A stretch of 64,000 bases of DNA from Flagellimonas sp. CMM7. GTDB lineage: Bacteria > Bacteroidota > Bacteroidia > Flavobacteriales > Flavobacteriaceae. Made by a program: the position numbers and the translations under genes. This document shows, piece after piece, positions 26,964 to 38,900 of the stretch (position 1 is its first letter; each line of letters begins with the position of its first letter). Below the pieces are notes generated by a model. The model saw only the letters and a list, made by a program, of their open reading frames with translations, did no database searches and had not been told where the DNA came from. The stretch covers positions 3,369,501 through 3,433,500 of the forward strand of contig NZ_CP090003.1 of assembly GCF_021390195.1 (NCBI RefSeq), given 5' to 3'.

Positions 26964-29900
26964 CTACCTATATAATGTAAAATGACCCACAAATTCTCGT
27001 TGGTCTTGTTCACCATTCAAACGAATGATATACCAATAGTCACCTGTGGGCAATTCAGAAAGCTGGTACATTCCATTCCAGCTATCCTGGTTGCCGCTAA
27101 AGAAGAATAAGGTCCTTCCGTATCGGTCAAATATCTTTATAAAGATGTTAGGATACTGATCTATATTATCAGGAGCCCAAGTATCGTTTAATCCATCACC
27201 ATCGGGTGTGAAGAATTTTGGAATTTCAATATCGATAAACTCCATAAATATCTCCTGGCTTATACTACAGCCATTTTCATCCGTTACCGTAACTGTGTAC
27301 ACTGCTGTTTCGGTAATATAGAAGGTATCTTCAATACCAGTTGGGTCATCATTTATGCTAAAGGTGTAGTTTCCTGAACCACCTGTTGCCAAAGCATCTA
27401 TTTGATTGATTTCACCTTCTCTGAGTTGTAAGGTCAATTGTTCAAATATGGTTACTTCAAAGGACATGGTGTTGATACATCCGTTATTGTGCAACACGCT
27501 AACAAAATGCTCACCTCTAGATAGGTTTTCAAACACAGGTTCTAGTTGCATCTGGGATGTGTCACTGGTATCCAAACCATATAATACATCTCCAGTAACC
27601 GTTTCATCTTCAAAAACCACTTGGATGCTATTTGAAGTAAATCCATTTCCGTCGCATTCATATAGCACTTCTACTTCTCCTACTAGGTTAACACCGTTTT
27701 CGACTTCAAAAATTTCGGAATATTCACATCCATTGGCGTCTCGTACAAAAATAACATGGGTTCCACTGGCCAGGTCATTGTATTGAGTCACATCTTGGGC
27801 AAACTCTGAATCCAAATTGCTATCAAGGGAAGTGAAATACGGCATTGTTCCTCCTGTAATTTGTAGTGAAATAGTTCCATCGCTGCTATCAAAACAGATT
27901 TCATCGGTAATGGTAGAAACCACATTTAGAGCTTGAGGTTCGGTAATATCGAACTCAACCAGTTCAAAACAACCATTTTCATCTTGTACGATGACTTGGT
28001 AGCTTCCTGGAGCCAGTTCGTCAAAGGTGTTTTCGGACTCAAACTGATTAAGGTTTGGTGAAATTGCATATTGATATATTCCACTTCCTCCTTGTACTGC
28101 CAACGAAATACTTCCATCCTCAGTCCCGGAACAAGTAACATTGGATATGGTGGGGTCAACCACAAGTACTTCAGGTTCTTCAATTATGACCTCTTCCGAT
28201 ACCACTTGGCAATCTTCACTTTGCACTCTTACGAAGTAGGAACCTGCGGGCAAGTCTAAAAATTTACCTGTATTTTGGTTCGGACGGATTTCATTGGTCA
28301 AAGCCAAATCTGTAAATAGCGCATATTGGTAATTTCCAAGACCTCCATCAGCTTCTGCATCAATAAAGGCATTGTCCTCACCATTACAGGTAACAGCAGC
28401 AGCAGATGTATCCAATGCAACCGTTAAGGTCTCAATAGGTTCTAAACTCACCTCATTGGAAATGGTAGAAACACAATTGAAACTATCTCTGATGTAATAC
28501 TGATGCGTTCCGGCTGGGACATTAGTGAATAAATGTGTATCCGTGGTAACTGTTTCATTCATGGTGTTGAATGTAGTTCCATCAATACTCCAAGTATACG
28601 GAGCTGTTCCACCCGATGCAACCAATAACAATTCTGCATTGGTATTACATCCTAAAGTCTGATTGGTTACCAACAAGGCAGCCACATCTGTAGGTTCAAC
28701 AATTTCCACAATATTGGTTTCATACGTACAGCTCATATCATCCAACACAGTGACGCTGTAGAAACCAGCACCTAAATTGTCAAAGTTCTGACTTGTTTGA
28801 GAATTGGAAGCGCTCAATAAAATAGTTCCCGCTGTATCATTGTAGGTGTTTAAGATATAGCGATAGTTGGTAGTTACATTCCTTGGATTAACCGCTACTG
28901 AAACAGATGCGTCCTTATCTCCTTGACACACTAAGTTGGTGTTGGCAATAGACCCCGTAATTGGGTCTGGTACCAACAGCTCAAAGGCATTTGGAAATGG
29001 CACGGTACATCCTAAGTTATCTGTAACACTTACTGAATACTGCCCAGCGGTCAAGTTTTGGAATAAGTTACTATTTACAGAATTCACCGTGGTGGTTACC
29101 GCAGTTCCATTATGAGTCAATGCGATGGTATATGGAGCGACTCCACTCGCAGGGGCAATCAACGCACTTCCCTGTTTATTTGAGCATCCCACATCGGTCA
29201 AGTCTATAGGATTGAGGGTTATTGATGCCGTAGGCGTGGTAATGCTAAAAACTCTTTCCTGAGTACAATCTGGGAACGCATCTTGAATAACCTCAACCAC
29301 ATAATCTCCGGCTGCTACGTTTATAGCTGCCGTAGGACCTACATTGGCTGATGTACCGGTAAGTATGGCCGGACCATCATCAGTCCTATCTGCTGGCGTA
29401 CCATTTGTATCATAAAGATTCCAGGTAAATCCAGAAGCATAGGTGGCATCTACCAAGGTAAGACGTATGCTACCGGTATCACCAAAACAAACCACATCAC
29501 CAAGCTTTTCAACGAGTACGTCAAATGTGTTTGGCTCATCCACTACATGGGTGATGGTCAATTCACATCCGGTATTCACATTTAGGATTCCAAAGGTATG
29601 GTTGCCAGCAGGAAGGTTCGCGAATACATTGGACGCTTGATAGGTTAAAGAAGGTAATTGTCTAAACTGATAGTTACCTGAGGCAAAATTTGTCAAACTT
29701 CCCGTTACATTAATTGTGATATCCTCACCATGATTTGAACAGCTTATCACATCATCAACGGTGATTGACGTACTAATTAGCTCATCAAAAGCAGGTATGT
29801 TCACCAATTCTTGAGCGAAGCAGCCGTTTGAATCCACAACTCGTACTAAAACATCAACGGCTGCGTAATCTGTACGAGTATATACTGGATTCGTCCCAGT

Positions 29901-32900
29901 CTCCAACACACTACTGGTTGCATTATCGATAAACTCATATCTAATATAAGTTCCGCTACCTCCAGCAATAGTAGTTTCATCAATTGTAATGGTAGCTAAA
30001 TTGACCGAATTTCCAGTGGTACATCCGAAAGGAGAAACGTCAACGGGGTCAAATGATATGATGTTTGGTTCGCCAATAGGAATATTACTTATAGTCGTTG
30101 TACAACCGTTCTGTCCCGTTGCTATTACTTCGTAGGTTCCTTGAGGCAAGTTTTCAAAACTATTTGTAGCCGCATTGAATGTGGCAACATTAGGGTTTAA
30201 TGTATAGCTCAGCGGACTAATTCCGTTGTTATTTTCGGCGATAGCAATTATACCATCACTAGCACCCGAACAGCTAACATCTGTTGGAGTAGGAACAAAG
30301 CTTGGCGCAAGGGCTGGTGGTACTTCAATCACGAATGCTCTTGAACATTCGGGACCTGAAGTAATATTGTCATAAACCGTTACCGTGTACGTATCTGCTA
30401 CAGTCGCCAATACCGTAGTTGGATTTAGAGTCAAAGATTGTCTTGAAACCAAAGTTCCCAAAGTTCCAACCACTTCATATTCATAGCTCCCTGAACCGCT
30501 TGTCACCTCTATACGTATCTCAGCCTCATTTCCTGCATCACAACCCAGAACTTCTGCCAATGTGACCGTAGCCTGTAGTTGCGGGTCAACCGTTACTGAA
30601 TCTGTGTCGGTACAACCATTGCTATCAATAATACTTACAGCGTATGTTCCCGGAGGTACATTGTTAAAAACTCCACCATTATCCACATAATTAGCACCCC
30701 CCTCTAAGGAATAGAAAATCTGTGTCACAGCACTTGTTGCGGTAACAGTTACTGTGGCTGGATTTGCGCAATTGTCCACAACAACGCTGTCAATGGTCGG
30801 GTTTGCCGTTAATGTCAGGGAAACATAGCCCAATTCAACAGAACAGCTATATTGGTCAGATACTGCTACCCTGTAACTTCCTCCTGGGGAGTTAGGGGCA
30901 ACCTCTAAAGGATTATCCGAAGTGGATGAAGTGACCAAAACGTCATCTGTTAAATCCAGAGGGGTATTGTTGATGTCGTGGTATAAAGTATAGATATAGA
31001 TGCCGCCGCCACCTGAAATATCAGGAATCTCAATGAGTCCTGGTCGATCACACGTAATGTCCTGTAATACAGCCGGTGTACCCGTTATCGCATCCAATTC
31101 TTGTAAAAGTTCATTTTCGGAAGCACTGATACAGCTTGCTACTACTCCATCCATTTTAGCCACTTCCAAGAAATAACTCCCTGCACCCAAAGTGTTGAAT
31201 GTCAACGTTTCTGGGGCGGAAAAAGGAACGTTACCTCCACTATCGCTCACCAAAACAGGTGTTCCTGTCGCTACGTTATAGAATGACCACTGCATTTCAG
31301 AACCTGGAGAAACTGTATTTTCAGTTATGGTATATGTTATGCTCCCATTATTCGCACCAGCACAGGAAGGTGTGATGGAAGAGGTGATTTCCAGTGGAAC
31401 CGTAATAATGTCGTTTACATTTACGCTACTTTGACGTACACAGCCGGTAGGTGCGGCATCGTCCCTTACGTAGAAGCTATAGGTCCTACCTGGAACCAGA
31501 CCGGTAAACGTATGTGTAACGTTCAAGGCAAGCTGTGGAGTCCAAGTTGCTGTACTTGGGTCAAAGTTGGTCGGGTCATCGTTATAGGTGTACTCATAGG
31601 GCGCCGTACCGTTCTGTCCCCTAACGGTCACCTGTAGCTCGTTACAGTTCACGATGATGGGCAGGATAGTGATGTCAAGATCATCCAATGGATATGGGAT
31701 GATGAAGGGTGGGAAGTCCGTCTGGCAGACAGTGTTCCCCAATCCGCCCACTGTTCGCATGGAAGGGTTCACGGTATCCCCGGAGTTGTAACCGGTAAGG
31801 CGGTCCGTAGTGCCCGGAACTGAATTGTCCCCGGTCCAGGTCAGACCTCCATCGTCACTGAACTCTATGGTTCCCAAAGTGGTTGGGTATGCCGTGAACT
31901 CAAAACCGAAATCATTGATGTTTCCTGTACAATTGGGCGGGGTCACCCCTCCAATTGTGGCGGTAAGCTCATCTGGATTGTTGATGGTGACAGGAGTATC
32001 GCTCAAACTACATCCATAAACATCTGTTATTGATATCGTATAGTCTCCTGGAAGTAGATTGAAAAAGTCATACGTATTAGTCAAAACGTTGGTAACCGTT
32101 TGGTCTGAAGCACCCGCATTGTCCAAATCAATAATTTGAATGGTATATGGTCCATCACCGGCTGTTATGCTTATGGCAATTGAACCCAATCCATCATGAC
32201 ATTCTGGGTCCGTTGGTGTTGGCGTAAATGCTAAGGTAGGTGCATCATTTACCGTAACGGACTCCATGTATTGACAGTATGGCGCAGTTCCAGAATTGTC
32301 CCGGACATATACATCATAGCCTCCTGCTGCTCCAGATGTTACCACAAAGGAATTGGCTGCTGCAAAATCCGAATCAGCTATTGTAGAACCAGTGGTCAAG
32401 AAGGCATAGTTATAGCTTCCATCTCCTCCAGATGGTGTAACGGTAATACTTCCATTACCACAACTGGTAACATCCAATACATCAACCTGGGCTGACAGTA
32501 CTGGAGCGATTACTACAGTTTCAATACTAGAAACACATCCTAACACATCTGAAACCTCAATGGTATAACTGCCATCTGCAAGATTTGAAAACGTATAATC
32601 TGTATCTGTTGTAGGGGTGGGTGCTTGCCATGCTCCGCCATTAATTCTAAATGTATAATCACCATTACCCGCTGTAACACTTGCTGTTATCGTGGCATTG
32701 TTGGTTCCATCATAACATGCAGTAGCCGAAGTTGTAAACGTAATCGCTTGGGGGGCAACCACTGCTGCAGGAGTCGTTGTGATTTCGGAACATCCATTAA
32801 CGTCTTGAACACGAACTAGGTAATTCCCTGCAGCTATATTCGCAAATGTGCTGCTATTTTGATATGCGACAATAATACCTCCAACAGTATCTTCCAATTG

Positions 32901-35900
32901 GTATTCATAGGCTGGGCTTCCTCCGGTCGCCGAGGCCTCCAAGGTCGCACCTGTATTAAAACAAGTAAACTGGGCCGTAAGCGCTAGAGCTGGAACTATT
33001 GACGTTGGTTGGGTTAAGGTAGCACCAAAACTTGAGGTACAGCTAGTATCATCCGCCTTGCGAATCTCTACCGTATACGTTCCATCACCTAAGCTGGCTG
33101 CCGTAGTAACAGGAGATGAGGTTTCAGGTATCCAAGTTGTTCCTCCGTCCAAAGAGTATTCAAAACCAGCAACAGCATCAAAATTAGTCACCTCAAAGCT
33201 TATGGTGCCATCAGTTGCACCATTACAACTTGGGTCCACTACATTCAACAATTGACTAGTAAAGGTTCGGTCTGGTTCAACAACTACAATAATATCTTGA
33301 GTCTTTTCACATATTTCTGGTAATTGAACTACCTGAATATCATCCAATATCAAGTCATTACCGTCATTGCTGTTCACATTGGACCTAAATACAATATCAA
33401 TATCTGTATTGGCGGCAGGATTAAAAGTAATTGTACGATTATGCCAATCTGTATTTCCAGTATTTTTAGAAATTTCAGGAGCTACCTCACTATGAATCAA
33501 TGTTCCTGTATTATCAAAAATTTCTACTATAACTTCAGGATTATTTCCTACGCCCGTAAGGTTCATCAGGTTATACGCCCAGAAGCTCAGTGAGATTTCC
33601 TCGTTGGGCAATACTTCCAAATCACGCTTGGCCCAAAGAATGGAATTCAATACAGGATTACCCGTATCTGAAAACGTACTTACATCTATTGCTAAGAACC
33701 TACCATCGGTTAGACCGGTGTGGTCTTGTGGGTTTGTCCAAAAAGGAACTGGATTGGTAACCAGATTCGTTACGGTGTATTCACCATTTACCAAAATTCC
33801 AGCGGGTCCTCTGTTACAATTCGTCAAGGAACCATCCTGGGGTTCATAACAATAGTCGGTGCCAACTTCTGCGATTTGGGTAGTGGGTCCTGCACCGAAA
33901 TCCTCAAAGAAAATCGTGCTCTGGTTAGGTGCAATACTGCTGGAATACCCGACAGTAATCGTTTGACTACCGTCCGAAACACCTGTAAAAACGTTATTGT
34001 TAGCTGGAGTGTTTGCAGTGGCATTTAGACTGTATGTATAGGTAAAATCCGTAGTGTTCGAAGTAGAAACGGTAATGGATGCTGTACCATCACAGGCATA
34101 GTCTACGGCCACGCTCAGATTTGGGTCGGCAACCGGGGTGGGAACCGTCAAATCCATATCATGTGTACACCCTAAAGCATCTCTAAGAACCAGTTGATAA
34201 TTTCCCGGCGCCAAATTTCTTTCGCTATTGGTATCAAAATTGCTTCCGCCATCAAAGCTATATTCATAAGGTGCCTGTCCCCCACTTACGTTCAGTATTT
34301 TAACCCTTGCGCCTGTTGGACTACATGAAGCATCTTCAATAATTGCTGGTGAAGCATTCAATAGGAAGGGTTGAACAATTTCGTAATCGAAGTTTCCCAT
34401 ACAAGCAGACGCTCCACTACCCCCTGAATCCCTTATGGTGATGGTGTAGAAACCTGCGGGAAGATTCACAAATGTATCACTACTCTGATAGGTAGTACCT
34501 CCATCCAAGCTATATTCATAAGGAGCTGTTCCCCCAGTCACAGAAACTGTTAGTGAAGCCGTAGCAGAATCAGCACAAACAATTCCACTATCCGATGCCG
34601 AAATGTTCAATCCCCCTGGTTCATCGACACGAACACTATTGGAGATTGTGGAACAACCATTATCATCAAAAACAATGAATTCGTAATCCCCTTCCTCATT
34701 AGGGAAATAGGTCGCAGGCGTTCCCCGATAACCAAACAAAAAGTTTGGATTCGTTTGCAAATTAGCTAAAGGTACATCGGCTGGTGTAGCATACAAATCC
34801 ACACCGTCCTTGCTCCAAATTGCCATTTGATAATCAGGATTTGGAGTACCCCCATTTGGAGTAAGTGTTACAATACCAGCGGTACATGTAATATTTTCAG
34901 TATTAAGCGCAACCAGAGTTAGCTCTGGAATTTCGCTTACCGTTATGTTTTGAGTATCTGTACAACCATCATCCGTTGTAGTAATTACAGTATAATTTCC
35001 CGGGTTTACATTGGTAAATGTGTGAGTATTATCTGGAGAGGCAACCCGATTGTCCATAAAGGTGCCTTGGCCGCCATTACTACCATCATCAAGTCTTAGC
35101 TCGTAGTTGTAGTTGGGCAGAACATTCAATGCCTGAACAGATATAGTTCCCAGTTGGGTACAATCCGCTGGGGTTTCACTTAGGTCAACCTGAAAATTTC
35201 GTTCAAGTATTCCGATTTCCTCCGTTTCGAAAATACAGCTTCCTGGAATTGGGTCTCCAGTTACAGGATTTAACAGAGTTACTTGAACAACGTATGTTCC
35301 TCCCGTGTTTATATTGAAGTTAGGGCCATTATTACTAGAAAATGGCACAATAATATTATCATTGGAAGCATCGACCAATTGGAGTCCGTAGTTAGCTCCT
35401 AAGTTGGTAATTCTAATATTACCGTCTGCACTACATAAGATGTCCGTAGCAGTATGGGTGATATCCAATGTATTCTTAAACACATTAAAATAGAAACGGC
35501 TAAAACATCCATTCTGGTAATTAATTACCACTCTGTATTTTCCGCTATCTGTTAGGGTGTAATTATCTTGGGTTACAAGGGTGTTCCAAGTACATGAACT
35601 ATTCGTATTTGCACAATCATCACCCGCATCCGCACAACTCGCTTCATCAAGCCTTTGCCATACAATGCTTTGGGCATCAGTTATACCCAGCTGAATGGTG
35701 GGTTGATCGTTTTCACCGCACAAGAATATTTTAGGTAGAAGACTTCCGTCAATAGCACAGGTTGCAATTTCACCTTGTAAATCGTTATCAGCATTTGCAT
35801 CGGAATTCACTTGATTGAAGTAGGAAATGATTGGATTTGTCTGTGTAGATCCAAATCGTTCCACCGTAATTAGTTCCGTTAAATCAGGACAGGTTCCACC

Positions 35901-38900
35901 TGAGTATTTTTCTACGATATAATTTCCAATATCTGTTACGATAAGTGTACTTGGGTTGGCATCCGGGTCACCATCGTTCAAAATAGTGTCTCCTCCATCA
36001 ATTTGGCCATTACCGTTGTTGTCCAAAGCCCAATTGTAGGTAGTAAATCCTGAACCAGCGGTTAGCACTACATCATCACCACATAACTGGACCGTTCTTG
36101 CCTGACCACAGTTTGCCAGGTCATTCAAAATATTATTACCGGCAACTTCAGGTATCGTATTACATGGAAAGTTGGATGAACCAGGCTCATCTGTAAATAC
36201 GGTCGGATTGTTTACACCTTGAAAGGTGGAATATGCCAAATTTTCTAAATCAGAAGAACAGGCATCTACAAAATCCGAACAGTTCCCTGAAATGGTCACA
36301 GTAATACGAATAAAATACTGCGGGTCGCCTATTTGGACCAGATTATCAGGAACTTGGAACGTTATTGTATTGGTCCCTACATCATGGGAATGGGTAGTTC
36401 CCAAAGCATTGGAAACATCAACATTGTCCAAAGTCACGTTGGATGGCAAAACATTTCGGATGGTATAATTCGTGGCATTGTCATCACCCGTATTCTGAAA
36501 ACGAAGTACGTATTGGAAGGTATCTCCCAAGCTTACTCCTTGACCATTGATTTCAACCCCTCCAAGATTTTCTGAAGTATTACCCAGAATGATTTCCGGA
36601 GCTAATACTTGAACGTATGAAGCTACGGTTGCCGTACCATCCGAAGAATCAACTGCTGGAACTCCAGCCCCATATTCTCCACCATCTCCACCGTCAGCAT
36701 TATCGTCTTTATAAAACTCGTTAGCATCACTACATCCATCTCCATCACTGTCCAAATCCAAATGATTGGGAAGGCCATCTGAATCGGTATCGCAACCTGC
36801 AGTAAGCAAAGAACCTTGCATATTGGTAGAGCCAGCAACCGTTTGGCCAATAACGATGGAATTGGTCCCAGACGTATTCCAGCTTGTCACATTGGCAGGG
36901 GTAGTCAGCGTTAGAGGTTCTAGCGGTCCATTGTTGGTTCGAGTACCAAACAATTCAAATTGTCCAGCCTGATCTATTACTACACGTAGCAGAGGACTAC
37001 CTTGGGTTCCCGTCAAGGTCCAAATGTCCGGATTACCTCCTTGTCCATACCCACTTCCGTCTTCAAATAGGGCTGTGTTTCCTGGTTCTCCATTCTGTAA
37101 CTGAATTTCTCCAGCAATATCATTTCCATTGATTTGGAGATTAAATGAATTATCAACACTGAAAATATCAAGAATTAAATAGTCATCCGAGGTGATTAAA
37201 TCGCTGGTATGGAAAGCTCCACTTGCAATATTGAAAAGAAGCGTATTACATTCATCTCCATCATAAACCCCATCATTATCATCATCTAAATCCGTGATGT
37301 CGTTTACATCATCATTGTCAAAGTCATTATGAACAATTATTTTGGCTGAAGGCTGGTCTTGAGTTAAATTGGTGTCTAACTGATCTTGAGTATTGGTAGC
37401 TGTATTTGTAAGGCTTAGAAATGGCAGGGTATTTATTTCGTCAGCCTGAACCTCTAATTCCAAAATGGCCACATCACCACCACCCAAGGTTCCAATATTC
37501 CATGTGTTGCCACTCCAGCTCCCGGTAATGGTAAAAGCTGATAAAAAGGTAAGTCCGGCTGGAATATCATCCGTTATCTGTAAGTTGGTGAGTGGGCCTA
37601 AGCCTAAATTTTGAACTCTAATTGTGAATGTGGCTGTCTCGCCTTCCATAATTTCAGGTCGGTCCACAGTTTTCTGGACATAGACATCTGGGTCACAATA
37701 AAGTGCTTGAATCGCATTACTATCGTAGGTACAAGGTCCTTTTGTACCTCGTAAGAAGAATTCACCTGCCCCCATAGGTGCATAACTAGGACTATTAGCA
37801 CCAGGTATGGCTTGACCGTTCTCAAACCATTGAAAAGCATCAAAATTATTACTGGTAGCCTCAAAAATCTCCGATCCCACAAAACAACCGCTTCCCCCGC
37901 GAATTTCGAGAGTAACCTCTGGAAGGGTGTCAAAACCAGAAAAATAGCCAGCCACCCCACGAGCTCCGTTAAATCCAAAGAAACCAACGGCCATGGGTCC
38001 AGTAGAATTTACACTCACATTGCCATTAAGGTTTGGGATATAAAAGGTTTTCCAATCTGTGGAGCCTACCACTGGATTTGAAGCAGGTAGTGTAACCGAT
38101 CCATTTCCATCAGTTACCACAATGTTTGCATCCGGTGTATTAACTGCTGCAATAATGGTCATCCCACCCGTTACCGTGGTACCTGCCATATTGCGGATAT
38201 CTGGAATATTATCCATAACATCCGGTAGCAAACAGTTTACAGGGGCCACAAAGTTAAGTCCCTGAGTATAGACCTGACTTGCACCGGCCATACATTGGTA
38301 GGCGTAAACGTCCTTTGAAGTTTGAAGCAACATATTGGCTCCAACCGTATTTGATGAATAGAAGGTACTGGGAACCTGAAAATAGTCACCGTTGTTTATT
38401 GTTGCGATGGGTGTTGCACCTCCGTTGACAAAAATTTGCGTATTGTCAGCCGTAGCAATTACTAGGGGGAATTCTGTAAGGCCGTTCGTACCTCCGTTAC
38501 CTCTAATGAAGACATATTCTTTTCCTAACCTATTCTCTGGAACTGGTTGGTCAATTCCCGCATCTCGATTACTTGCCCCCGCTTGACGACCAAAATTGAT
38601 GGAACCATTGCTAATAACAATGTCCTTATCGGATTCAATAGTCGCGCCAATCCACCCATCTTCATGAGCTTGCGTAGGACTGTTACCGATATAAGTTTCA
38701 AAAACAAAAGATTCATGTGCATCTAAAGTAACCGTGTATGTATTTGCCGTTATCCCTGCTCGGTCGTTCCTTACCCTAAACTCACAATCAGGGTCATAGC
38801 CATAAAGTTGAACTGTGGTGTTATCTTCAGTGGCCATGATTCCCAAAGTGTTGGATTTTGAAGGATGCGACCCAAGGTTAGGAACACCTCCCCATTTGAA

